Shown here: in pieces, positions 53,762-62,277 of the stretch
How the letters are laid out: every line of letters begins with the position of its first letter
Numbering within the stretch: position 1 is the stretch's first letter
From: CBDEUK01 sp965250225
GTDB taxonomy: Bacteria; Pseudomonadota; Gammaproteobacteria; Eutrophobiales; Eutrophobiaceae
NCBI GenBank assembly: GCA_965250225.1
Contig: CBDFNQ010000028.1
Coordinates: forward strand, 1 to 64,000
Direction of reading: 5' to 3'
Length of the DNA stretch: 64,000 nucleotides
Notes under the pieces: generated by a model
Told to the model about the DNA's origin: nothing
The model's input: only the letters and a program-made list of their open reading frames with translations
Database searches by the model: none
Made by a program: the position numbers and the translations under genes

Positions 53762-54161
53762 TATAAGATCCGCTATCTTGAACGAATCTATTTTATCATT
53801 CTTGGCCTTGCCACCATAGAATGGCTTTCATGTACAAGGCATGCCCTAGTATGAAATCCACACCGATATCATCACAGAAGTCCGATGCCCAGTACCAACA
53901 GTGCATACACTCAACACCGACGACGACATTACCGATATAGGGTTCAAGTAAGTCATTGAGTTTATCCGGTGTTGCTGATATTTCTTTATGACAACAGATC
54001 TTTCCTTCCTGGTCGATGATACAAACGTATAGTGAACGGGCGTGTAAATCGATTCCGCAGTAATACGGGTGTGTGTTATTGTAGAAGTTCATTGAGCTTT
54101 CTCCGGTTGGTTTAGGTGCCATCCACTTTAGCTCATCGCTAAACTGGAGGGGACGGCTCAA
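53760..54161 (-). pseudogene. IS110-type transposase fragment
   Basis: The frame reads YYCGIDLHARSLYVCIIDQE, VVVGVECMHCWYWASDFCDD and FILGHALYMKAI, the N-terminal DEDD nuclease part of IS110/IS1111 transposases. A one-base shift near 53815 then moves the frame (GGKAKNDKIDSFKIADLI), and the gene is cut at the RAYT fragment. The C-terminal serine-containing domain is missing. Some IS1111-type elements are known to target integron attC sites; the fragment lies next to an attC-like hairpin. Confidence 0.85.
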
Positions 54162-54174
54162 TGAGTATCAATGC

Positions 54175-54215
54175 CATTAACGCGGACAAATTTTCCGCAG
54201 AGCGCGGCGTTAAAT
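54175..54215 (+). repeat. Short attC-like hairpin, left of cassette
   Basis: CATTAAC and GTTAAAT bound a hairpin (TTAACGC/GCGTTAA, inner GCGG/CCGC). GTTAAAT (54209-54215) fits the R' consensus GTTRRRY. At 41 bases it is shorter than usual attC sites, so it may be a truncated site. Confidence 0.45.
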
Positions 54216-54230
54216 GTCAAAGGAGAGAGT

Positions 54231-54497
54231 ATGAAAAAGTTCGAAGCTGTATTTGTTAGTGATACCTATAAATCCAAATGCTTTGCATATATATCACTAG
54301 CTAAAAATATGCATGATATGCTAAACGTTGGGGTTTTATATAATAAGAAAAAGGAAGAAACTCAAGGAGACTCGGGAAGTTATAGCCTCGAGCAAAAGAT
54401 ATTAAAAACAGAACCTGAATGTCTAAAATGGGCTGAGCAATTTGCATCAGATTTTTTTGAATGCAACGTTTCATTTAAACAAGAAGATCCCACTTAA
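54231..54497 (+). CDS. Probable gene-cassette ORF (88 aa)
   Basis: The ATG at 54231 follows a strong ribosome binding site (AAAGGAGAGAGT), which makes it the real start rather than the upstream in-frame one at 54171. The 88-residue protein (MKKFEAVFVSDTYKSKCFAY, LAKNMHDMLNVGVLYNKKKE, EPECLKWAEQFASDFFECNV) has no family I recognise. Its TAA lies inside the ACTTAAC box of the attC-like site at 54492. R' box, 15-base gap, RBS, one ORF, attC is the layout of integron gene cassettes. Confidence 0.7.
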   Translation: MKKFEAVFVSDTYKSKCFAYISLAKNMHDMLNVGVLYNKKKEETQGDSGSYSLEQKILKTEPECLKWAEQFASDFFECNVSFKQEDPT

Positions 54498-54563
54498 CAA
54501 GTTACGGCAGCAGAAAAATCTTCCACTCGCGCTCCAGTTTTTCTGTTGCGTAAAACGTTATAG
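54492..54563 (+). repeat. attC-like site (72 bp)
   Basis: ACTTAAC (54492-54498) fits RYYYAAC exactly; GTTATAG (54557-54563) is a near match to GTTRRRY. Between them TTACGGCAGCAGAAAAA pairs with TTTTTCTGTTGCGTAA, leaving one unpaired G in the left arm and short unpaired spacers next to the boxes, as in folded attC sites. Size is in the known attC range. Confidence 0.65.
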
Positions 54564-54572
54564 AGAAAGCAA

Positions 54573-55697
54573 ATGAATACTAATTTTTATGTTTTTGAAG
54601 TGTTCCCATGGAATAGTAATTTTGAGACAGGGAACTCAATAATTGATGAACATCATAAAGTGCTAGTCTCTTTGTTGAACAAGTTGGCCATTACTCTAAT
54701 AAATCAAGATAAAGCAGAAATAGATTCAACGTTTGAAGAGTTAACTGCATATGCAAATAAGCATTTTGCTTATGAGGAGGAAATCTGGAGTAACTACTTC
54801 ACTGATGACCCATGGCTTTTATCACATAATAAAACTCATTCTTCTTTCCTTCCATCTGTGATGGACATCAAAAAACAGGCTGCAGACAAACCATTACCAG
54901 ACATAATAGAAAACGTAGTTCACTTTCTAGTAAAGTGGCTAATATTTCATATCATTGATACGGACAAGCGTATGGTATTAGTGATGAATGCTCTAGAGTC
55001 TGGAGCAACAATCGATGAGGCTAAACACTTAGCAGAAGAGAAAATGACGGGGTCTAAACTAATTCTAATTGATGCAATACTTAAAATGTATGAAGGATTG
55101 TCTTCCAGGACTCTTTCTTTAATGAGAGAGATGAAGGCAAAGAAAGAGGCCGAGGAACAGCTTAATGAGGCAAATAATAAATTGGAAGCACTGATTATTA
55201 CAGATCCGCTAACTTGCTTGTTCAATAGAAGACACTTTGACAATACTTTTGAATTATTGAAACGTAAGGCAATGCGAGATAAAAAAATATTATGTTTCAT
55301 GCTTATAGATATAGATTATTTCAAAAATATTAATGATTATTATGGTCATTTGATCGGTGATCAGGCTCTCGAACAGCTTGGTTCTTGTCTGCTTGAACTT
55401 TGCCGTCGCCCTGAAGATATGGCATTTCGGATCGGCGGAGACGAGTTTAGCGTTTTAACAATAAATAAAGGTAAAAAACATGCTTTCCAATTTGCTGAAA
55501 AAATTAGAATGGCAATTGAGGATTTAAAGGTTACTAATAAACAAAGTGAGGCAAGCGACTATATGACCGTTTCCATTGGTGTCATTCATAAAATCCCTTG
55601 TATTAAAGATAATCAAGATGAATTCATTAAAGTTGCAGATAAAAGGCTTTATAAGGCTAAAACTTTAGGTAGAAACAAAGTTGTAATATCTCACTAA
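54573..55697 (+). CDS. Hemerythrin-GGDEF diguanylate cyclase
   Basis: A 374-residue protein. Residues 1-140 form a bacteriohemerythrin domain (NSIIDEHHKVLVSLLNKLAI, YANKHFAYEEEIWSN, HNKTHSSFLPSV, WLIFHIIDTDKRMV) with the iron-binding H-x3-E, H and H-x4-D positions. A coiled coil (REMKAKKEAEEQLNEANNKL) leads to a GGDEF domain (DPLTCLFNRRHFDNTF, FMLIDIDYFKNINDYYGHLI, RPEDMAFRIGGDEFSVL). The GGDEF and the RxxD inhibitory site are intact, so it likely makes cyclic di-GMP in response to oxygen or redox. It starts 10 bases after the attC-like R' box. Confidence 0.92.
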   Translation: MNTNFYVFEVFPWNSNFETGNSIIDEHHKVLVSLLNKLAITLINQDKAEIDSTFEELTAYANKHFAYEEEIWSNYFTDDPWLLSHNKTHSSFLPSVMDIKKQAADKPLPDIIENVVHFLVKWLIFHIIDTDKRMVLVMNALESGATIDEAKHLAEEKMTGSKLILIDAILKMYEGLSSRTLSLMREMKAKKEAEEQLNEANNKLEALIITDPLTCLFNRRHFDNTFELLKRKAMRDKKILCFMLIDIDYFKNINDYYGHLIGDQALEQLGSCLLELCRRPEDMAFRIGGDEFSVLTINKGKKHAFQFAEKIRMAIEDLKVTNKQSEASDYMTVSIGVIHKIPCIKDNQDEFIKVADKRLYKAKTLGRNKVVISH

Positions 55698-55729
55698 TAT
55701 ATCAATATAATCAGCTCGACCCTGTAAAT

Positions 55730-55767
55730 ATTTCTGTGTAACGGCCAAGTTTAAATGTAATCCGTTA
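55730..55767 (+). repeat. Short inverted repeat after GGDEF gene
   Basis: GTGTAACGG and CCGTTAGTC bracket a 17-base spacer. The outer bases resemble attC boxes (GTTAGTC is one base off GTTRRRY), but the site is only about 35 bases long. It may be a deleted attC or chance. Confidence 0.3.
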
Positions 55768-55850
55768 GTCGGTATTCGAACTCAATGATAAATCGATTGA
55801 GTGCAAGTCGGAGTATTTCAAGATAGTTGTCGCGTAAACGTAAAAAATAG

Positions 55851-56098
55851 TTAAGCCGCCCTCTTAACCGTAGATGTATATTCATTGGCTTTATCAGGGT
55901 TTAATAACACCTCCTGAACAGGTTCCCAATTCCTTGTGTTACCTGACCAACGCTGCGGATATTTTGCTTTGGCTGCCTGATAAACTTGATGGCGTTTCGC
56001 CAGAATTGTTTTATCGTTTCCCGCGTGGCGTTGTGCCGGCGTCACAAATTTAATCGCACTATGAAGATGCTCATGGTTATACCAGCTGACAAAACCTG
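55851..56098 (-). pseudogene. IS3-type transposase C-terminal remnant
   Basis: On the minus strand the frame reads FVSWYNHEHLHSAIKFVTPA, QRHAGNDKTILAKRHQVYQA and RWSGNTRNWEPVQEVLLNPD, the last part of an IS3-type OrfB integrase core. Nothing upstream of it remains; it is cut at the repeat arm around 56100. Confidence 0.85.
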
Positions 56099-56118
56099 AG
56101 AAATCAAGAGGGTCAGAG

Positions 56119-57481
56119 CCTGAGGTATCCCCACGAATCTCAAGATAGCCATTGATGTTTTCGTAAGAGACATTGGAATTCTTGTTCAGCCATACTGATA
56201 TGTTTATCAGGCAACAAGACCCTTGTATTCTGAATCATATGTAAGCCGATAAAGAGTACAGATAACACCCGTTTGTGTCTCACGGAATTCGCCTGAAATT
56301 GATAGTGTTGCTCACTAAGCACTGTGGCCAATCCTAATAACCATAGAACCATCATAGCGAGACTCGCCAACAACAATAAAATTTGTAAGCGCATGACCGA
56401 AGCCGTGCGATGATAGGTCAAACTTAAACCAAATCGATGGCTCTTCACATCACGGAAACTCTCTTCTATTTGCATCCTTAATCGGTAAAGGCGAGTAATT
56501 TTTTTGGCGAACTTGGCAGTAACGGGTAATGAGGTGGCGAGTAACCAGGGTTCACGTTGTGCTTTCGCATTTTTACGACTATGGCTATTTTTTGCAGTTT
56601 CACCTAGACGATTCTTGTGTTTACGTCCTTTCAATTTACCTTTGTAAACGACGAACTGACAATGAATTTTGTTACGTACCGTGAGTACGCCTTCTCCCAG
56701 ATGTTTGGGAGCTGCTGAAGCCCATTGGTAACATCGTTTCGCATCAAACCAACGTCCACCTGACGTCCAGCGCATATCATGACGATTACGTACACGTCCC
56801 ACCCAATCCCAGCCTATCGATTCCACCAATTGAAACCAGGTCGTTCTAAACCCCGCATCGGTGATTAATATTGGTCGGCAGCTGTTCGGCAAGAGCAGTT
56901 TAAACTGATGGAGAAATTGCTCATGTGTTTTTAACTTCTCTTTGGTCTTAATCGTATGCACTTCCTCATACAAGGTGATTGCACGGCCTTCAGAGGCAAT
57001 GGCTGCGCGCAGGACAAAGTGTTGTTTGTACTCATCCATATCCGACCAATCAATCAGTATTATCGGACGTATTTGTGTCCCCACCAATTGATGACATAAC
57101 GCACGATAGACTTCAATGCTCTCCTGATGAAGATGCTGATTGGATAACAGGCGATCTGCTCGTTTAATATTGTGTTTATGGCTGGTTTGGCTGTCTATGG
57201 AACGCCCCAAGTCGGTTACCGTTAAACGTTGTCCTCTCAATGCAGCCAGCACATTGGCTTCGACCGAGGCACGTCGAGTTTGATGCATATCGGGACAAGT
57301 ATTCTGTATCAATTTGTGTAACACTTTCTGTGCCTGCATGATGAAATACTCCTAATGTTGACCAAGTTTCACAACTCGATCTGATCGGAATTCATCATGT
57401 AGGTTCACATCACTATGCTGTTTTTTTATAAACCGTTGTTTTTGATCGACTTTTTATAATTATTCGTGGGGATACCTCAGG
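56119..57481 (-). mobile_element. IS4-type insertion sequence inside a REP-like palindrome
   Basis: Ends are exact inverted repeats of 20 bp, CCTGAGGTATCCCCACGAAT. The flanking 7 bases GTCAGAG occur on both sides (56112-56118 and 57482-57488). If the ends are taken as CTGAGG, a 9-base duplication with one mismatch results. Removing the element joins the flanks into the AAATCAAGAGGGTCAGAGTA repeat arm. Confidence 0.93.
56140..57339 (-). CDS. IS4 family transposase (IS10-like)
   Basis: The 399-residue DDE transposase is complete. Landmarks: IILIDWSDMDEYKQHFVLRA (first D), RPILITDAGFRTTWFQLVES (second D, followed by WDWVGRVRNRHDM), and the YREK-type motif LYRLRMQIEESFRDVKSHRF with the catalytic glutamate. 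The order, length and end sequence (CTGAGGTATCCCC) place it near the IS10 subgroup. Intact gene and ends suggest recent activity. Confidence 0.93.
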   Translation of the reverse strand: MQAQKVLHKLIQNTCPDMHQTRRASVEANVLAALRGQRLTVTDLGRSIDSQTSHKHNIKRADRLLSNQHLHQESIEVYRALCHQLVGTQIRPIILIDWSDMDEYKQHFVLRAAIASEGRAITLYEEVHTIKTKEKLKTHEQFLHQFKLLLPNSCRPILITDAGFRTTWFQLVESIGWDWVGRVRNRHDMRWTSGGRWFDAKRCYQWASAAPKHLGEGVLTVRNKIHCQFVVYKGKLKGRKHKNRLGETAKNSHSRKNAKAQREPWLLATSLPVTAKFAKKITRLYRLRMQIEESFRDVKSHRFGLSLTYHRTASVMRLQILLLLASLAMMVLWLLGLATVLSEQHYQFQANSVRHKRVLSVLFIGLHMIQNTRVLLPDKHISMAEQEFQCLLRKHQWLS

Positions 57482-57548
57482 GTCAGAGTACTTGAAAAAT
57501 AAATTAAAGGACATTCAATCTATATAAAATAATGACAAAGGACTTGAT

Positions 57549-57675
57549 ATACCAAGATACCCAAGGATAACCCTAGCCGGGATACCTAGTACATATTATT
57601 CAAAATGTTAATAGTCGATCAATGAAGTTTCATGCTGACGATGATTACCGATTTTATCTTGATGCAATCAATGGA
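57549..57675 (+). pseudogene. Decayed RAYT fragment
   Basis: Aligns without gaps with the RAYT start at 53600 (CCAAGATACCCAAGGATAAC..., and CATGCTGACGATGATTACCG), but the ATG is ATA and stop codons interrupt the frame. Flanked by the repeat arm at 57482 and a decayed arm at 57838. Confidence 0.75.
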
Positions 57676-57835
57676 AGAAATAGATGTTGCTCTAAATAAA
57701 GATTAAGTGTTGGGTAATGATAAATTAGAAAGATCATACTGATTTTGATACAAAGGATAATAACTTTCTAATAAGATGGAGATAGAATAAGTGAATCATT
57801 CAAGTGGACGTTACTATAAAATTATTTGCAGAATC

Positions 57836-57864
57836 CTTTTCAAGCACTCTGTCCCCTTGAATTT
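57836..57864. repeat. Decayed copy of the 28-bp repeat arm
   Basis: TTTTCAAGCACTCTGTCCCC followed by TTGAATTTC is the inverse arm with a few changes. With 56101-57495 it would bracket the decayed RAYT fragment. Confidence 0.7.
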
Positions 57865-57911
57865 CTTTTTCTATCTCCACCATCCATGGCGGTCGTAATA
57901 AAAGACTATTC

Positions 57912-60900
57912 TCAGTCACTAGTCTCTGGGTCATATCCTAAGTTTGGCATCAACCAACGTTCTACCTGTGTTCTACTCATTGCTTTCCTATGAGAATAGT
58001 CTTCGACCTGATCTCTATTGATCTTGCCCAATCCAAAGTAACGTGAATCAGGATGTGAGAAATAAAAGCCACTGACGGCGGCTGTCGGATACATAGCAAA
58101 ACTTTCAGTAATGGTAATTTCAGTATTCTTTTCAACGTTGAGTAATTTCCAGAGCAATCCTTTCTCGGTATGATCCGGGCAGGCAGGATAACCGGGGGCA
58201 GGCCGGATGCCTTGATATTTTTCTGCGATGAGTGCGTCATTGTCTAGGCCTTCGTCCAGTGTGTATCCCCAGAATTCTTTTCTGATTCTTTGATGTAATC
58301 GTTCAGCAAAGGCCTCGGCAAAACGATCGGCGAGTGCCTTTAATATAATCGCGCTGTAATCGTCGTGGTCGTCTTCAAATTGTTTAATGCGATCTTCCAT
58401 ACCAAAGCCTGTGGCGACAGCAAAGGCACCGATATAATCTTTTACATGGGTTTCTTCCGGCGCAAGAAAATCCGCCAATGCATAATTGGCTTGGCCCGGT
58501 GGTTTTTGCGTTTGTTGTCTTAATGAATGTAATGTTGTTAACAAGCCATCCCTTTTTTCGCTGGTATAGACATCTATGTCATCGTGGCCAATGGAGTTAG
58601 CTGGAAATAAACCGAATACGCCTTTTGCGGCAAACCATTTTTCTGAAACAATCTTTTCCAGCATGTCCTTTGCATCTTCAAAGAGTTTTGTTGCTTCCTT
58701 ACCAACAATTTTATCTTCTAGTATGCGTGGGTATTTTCCGGCGAGTTCCCAGGCGATAAAGAACGGTGTCCAGTCTATGCATTCGGCTAACTCATCCAGG
58801 GGATAATCGTCGAACACGGCGATACCCAATTCTTTTGGTACGGGTGGTGTGTACTTTTTCCAATCCGCTTGAAATCGATTTGCTCTTGCCTGTTCAATCG
58901 TCAACCATTTTATTTTCGATTGTTTGCCTTTGTGTCGTTCACGCACGGTGTCGTATTCAGTTTTTATTTCTTTAACGAAATCCTCTTTCATATCAACACT
59001 GAGTAACTTCGTTGAAACGCCAACCGCACGGGATGCATCTTTTACATGCACTACTGTTTGTTCATAACCGGGATCAATTTTCACAGCCGTATGGGCGCGT
59101 GATGTTGTTGCTCCGCCGATCATGATGGGTAGAATAAAATTCTGCCGTTGCATTTCTTTGGCAACGTGTACCATTTCATCCAGTGACGGTGTAATGAGCC
59201 CGCTTAAGCCGATTATGTCGGCTTTTTGTTCGCGAGCGGTATCGAGTATCTTTTGCGCAGGCACCATGACACCGAGATCAATGATTTCAAAATTATTACA
59301 TTGCAAAACAACACCGACAATATTCTTACCGATATCGTGCACGTCGCCTTTAACCGTTGCCATGATGATCTTGCCGTTACTCTTAATTTCCCCTTCGCCT
59401 TTCTCAGCTTCAATGAAGGGCAAGAGATAGGCAACGGCCTTTTTCATGACACGCGCGCTTTTAACGACTTGTGGCAGAAACATCTTGCCGGCACCAAACA
59501 GATCGCCAACGACATTCATGCCATCCATTAACGGACCTTCAATCACGTGTATCGGTTTGTCTGCCTGCTGACGTACTTCTTCGGTATCTTCTTCGATGAA
59601 TTCTGCAATACCTTTTACCAGTGCATGTGTCAGCCGTTCACCAATGGTGCCTTTACGCCATTCAAGATCCACTTTCTTTTCTTTGGTCGCGCCGGGTTTG
59701 ACTGATTCGGCGAATTCAACGAGGTTATCCGTTGCATCATCGCTGCAGTTTAATAACACGTCTTCAATGTTGTGCAATAAGTCTTTTGGTATTTCGTCAT
59801 AAATGCCTAATTGGCCGGCATTGACTATGCCCATGTCCATACCCGCCTGGATGCCGTGATACAGAAAGGCAGAATGCATCGCTTCGCGAACCGGGTTATT
59901 ACCACGGAACGAAAACGAGACGTTACTGAGTCCACCACTCACCAGTGCATGAGGAAGATGTTCTTTTATTAAACGCGTTGCTTCAAAGAAGGACACGGCA
60001 TAGTTATTATGTTCTTCCATGCCTGTGGCAACCGTCAGGATATTTGGATCAAAGATGATGTCTTCCGGTGGAAAGCCAACTTCATTCACCAAAATATCAT
60101 ATGAGCGCTTACAGACCTCAAAACGACGATCAGTGGTATCGGCCTGACCCTGTTCATCAAACGCCATGACCACCACAGCAGCGCCATAGCGTTTTACTAA
60201 TTTGGCCTGCTTGATAAATTTTTCTTCGCCTTCCTTGAGGCTGATGGAATTAACAATGCCTTTACCCTGGACACAACGCAGACCGGCTTCGATGACACTC
60301 CATTTAGAAGAGTCAATCATGATTGGCACGCGGCTGATGTCCGGCTCCGAGGCGATCAGTTTCAGGAACTCGGCCATTAATTCCTCGGATTCGAGCATGC
60401 CTTCATCCATACAGACATCGATAATTTGTGCGCCGTTTTCAACCTGTTGACGAGCGACTTCGAGTGCTGCTTCCAGATCCTCTTCTTCCTTGACGAGTTT
60501 CAAAAATCGTGGAGAACCGGCGACATTGGTGCGTTCGCCGACATTGACAAAATTTAATTCCGATGTGATACCAAATGGCTCCAGACCACTGAGTCTTTGA
60601 ACGATCGGCAAATCCGGGATCTTTCTCGGCGCGAGTCCCTTTACCACCTCGGCCATAACGCGAATATGATCGGGTGTGGTGCCACAGCAACCACCGACGA
60701 TATTTAAAAAGCCGGATTCTGCCCACTCCTTTATATGCTCTGCCATGGGCTCTGGGTCGAGGTCGTATTCACCGAATTCATTCGGCAATCCGGCATTCGG
60801 ATGTGCTGAAATATGCGTTTGCGAAAAGCTAGAAAGTTCTTCAATATATTGACGTAAGTCTTTGGGACCTAAAGCACAATTAAGTCCAATACTGATGGGA

Positions 60901-61667
60901 TTTGAATGTCGGACTGAATTCCAGAAGGCCTCGCTGGTTTGCCCGGTTAAGGTGCGGCCAGAAGCATCGGTAATGGTGCCGGAGATCATGATCGGCAGGC
61001 GTACATCGTGCTCATCGAAATATTGGTCAATGGCGAACAGGGCGGCCTTGGCATTTAGGGTATCGAATATGGTTTCGACCAGTAACAGATCAGAACCACC
61101 ATCAACCAGGCCTCGAATGGCTTCTGTATAGGCCTCGACGAGTTCCATGTAGGTAATATTTCGAAAGCCAGGATTATTCACATCGGGTGAGATCGAACAG
61201 GTGCGGTTGGTCGGACCCATCACTCCTGCGACGAATTTCAGATTTCCTTCGGCCGCTCCTGCGCTTCCTGCGCCCGCGGCATTTGTACTTCCATGTACAT
61301 CATTTTTCTTTTCATATCTATCAGCGACTTCACGAGCGAGTTTTGCACCTTCCTTGTTCAATTCATAGACCAGATCTTCCATCTGGTAATCTGCCATTGC
61401 AATCGAGGTGGAGTTGAAGGTGTTGGTCTCGACAATATCCGCACCGGCATCGAAATACGCAGTATGGATAGCGCGCAGAATATCGGGTTGGGTTAGGGTC
61501 AATAGATCATTATTCCCCTGTACGTCACAGGGATGATCCGCAAATCGTTCACCACGATAATCCGCTTCCTCTAGTTTATAGGACTGGATCATGGTACCCA
61601 TGGCGCCATCCAGGATCAGGATGCGTTCTTCGAGAAGTTTTTTTATCAGGTCTGTTTTGTCTGTCAT
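57912..61667 (-). CDS. metH: Cobalamin-dependent methionine synthase
   Basis: The 1251-residue protein has all four modules. The homocysteine-binding barrel has ILDGAMGTMIQSYKLEEADY, SIGLNCALGPKDL and NIVGGCCGTTPDH (zinc cysteines). The pterin-binding barrel has FVNVGERTNVAGSPRFLKLV and PIMIDSSKWSVIEAGL. The B12 domain has ATVKGDVHDIGKNIVGVVLQ with the axial histidine. The activation domain has PGYPACPDHTEKGLLWKLL. It transfers methyl from methyl-tetrahydrofolate to homocysteine. A low-complexity insert rich in Gly and Ala (near residue 130) is unusual. It diverges from a B12-riboswitch-controlled receptor. Confidence 0.97.
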   Translation of the reverse strand: MTDKTDLIKKLLEERILILDGAMGTMIQSYKLEEADYRGERFADHPCDVQGNNDLLTLTQPDILRAIHTAYFDAGADIVETNTFNSTSIAMADYQMEDLVYELNKEGAKLAREVADRYEKKNDVHGSTNAAGAGSAGAAEGNLKFVAGVMGPTNRTCSISPDVNNPGFRNITYMELVEAYTEAIRGLVDGGSDLLLVETIFDTLNAKAALFAIDQYFDEHDVRLPIMISGTITDASGRTLTGQTSEAFWNSVRHSNPISIGLNCALGPKDLRQYIEELSSFSQTHISAHPNAGLPNEFGEYDLDPEPMAEHIKEWAESGFLNIVGGCCGTTPDHIRVMAEVVKGLAPRKIPDLPIVQRLSGLEPFGITSELNFVNVGERTNVAGSPRFLKLVKEEEDLEAALEVARQQVENGAQIIDVCMDEGMLESEELMAEFLKLIASEPDISRVPIMIDSSKWSVIEAGLRCVQGKGIVNSISLKEGEEKFIKQAKLVKRYGAAVVVMAFDEQGQADTTDRRFEVCKRSYDILVNEVGFPPEDIIFDPNILTVATGMEEHNNYAVSFFEATRLIKEHLPHALVSGGLSNVSFSFRGNNPVREAMHSAFLYHGIQAGMDMGIVNAGQLGIYDEIPKDLLHNIEDVLLNCSDDATDNLVEFAESVKPGATKEKKVDLEWRKGTIGERLTHALVKGIAEFIEEDTEEVRQQADKPIHVIEGPLMDGMNVVGDLFGAGKMFLPQVVKSARVMKKAVAYLLPFIEAEKGEGEIKSNGKIIMATVKGDVHDIGKNIVGVVLQCNNFEIIDLGVMVPAQKILDTAREQKADIIGLSGLITPSLDEMVHVAKEMQRQNFILPIMIGGATTSRAHTAVKIDPGYEQTVVHVKDASRAVGVSTKLLSVDMKEDFVKEIKTEYDTVRERHKGKQSKIKWLTIEQARANRFQADWKKYTPPVPKELGIAVFDDYPLDELAECIDWTPFFIAWELAGKYPRILEDKIVGKEATKLFEDAKDMLEKIVSEKWFAAKGVFGLFPANSIGHDDIDVYTSEKRDGLLTTLHSLRQQTQKPPGQANYALADFLAPEETHVKDYIGAFAVATGFGMEDRIKQFEDDHDDYSAIILKALADRFAEAFAERLHQRIRKEFWGYTLDEGLDNDALIAEKYQGIRPAPGYPACPDHTEKGLLWKLLNVEKNTEITITESFAMYPTAAVSGFYFSHPDSRYFGLGKINRDQVEDYSHRKAMSRTQVERWLMPNLGYDPETSD

Positions 61668-61929
61668 GTCGCTAAAGTTTTAAGTATTGCAAAAGAAGCG
61701 ATTGAACATTCATGAAGGGTTCCTCGCTTCGCTTATTGTGTTTATTAACAATTAAGCGAGCGCGGTTATCAAATCTATGGTCTGAGCCTGGCGGATCATA
61801 AACTTTCAGAACCGTCGCAACGCTCCTCAGACAACGAGCTGGATTATATTCTTGATACTCTCCTGTTTCCAGTAAAGAAGGGCTGAATTGACAATGAATA
61901 AATATCCTATTAGATTCGCAACCTCATAC
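61668..61929. other. metH upstream region
   Basis: No gene and no riboswitch seen for the minus strand. An inverted segment (CGAGGAACCC, GCGAGCGCGG) near 61720-61765 may form weak structure. The metH promoter should lie here. Confidence 0.4.
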
Positions 61930-62138
61930 CTCAGGTGCCCTGATTTCAATCGAATGATGGGGTAAACGGGAATTCGGTGTGTTTGTCAGATTGTTGACAA
62001 CAAATCCGAAGCTGCCCCCGCAACGGTAAGTGAGATAAGTTCTGTTACCCAGCCACTGTGCCCAGGAATATACATGGACATGGGAAGGCGATAGAACCGA
62101 TGCATTGCATTTCTCATGAGCCCGGATACCGGCCTGAC
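61930..62138 (+). promoter_or_regulatory. Cobalamin riboswitch
   Basis: The conserved order is complete: GGTGCCCTG, AAACGGGAATTCGGTG, CCGAAGCTGCCCCCGCAACG with GTAAG (B12 box, 62006-62030), CCAGCCACTGTG, GGGAAGGCG and GAGCCCGGATACCGGCCTG. It binds adenosylcobalamin-type cofactors and switches off the downstream gene when B12 is plentiful. It precedes the receptor gene at 62278; the 140 bases between should hold the expression platform, with GGCACCCTGGGG able to mask the ribosome binding site. Confidence 0.97.
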
Positions 62139-62277
62139 GTTTAATAAACTACGCTGCGGACGGCAGTTAAGGTCGATTTATGGAAGACAGATCATTCTGT
62201 GATCCATCATATTGCCTTTCTGATCTCCCAGTTTACATACAATCAAGCGGTGTGGCGGGCACCCTGGGGAATTTTTA

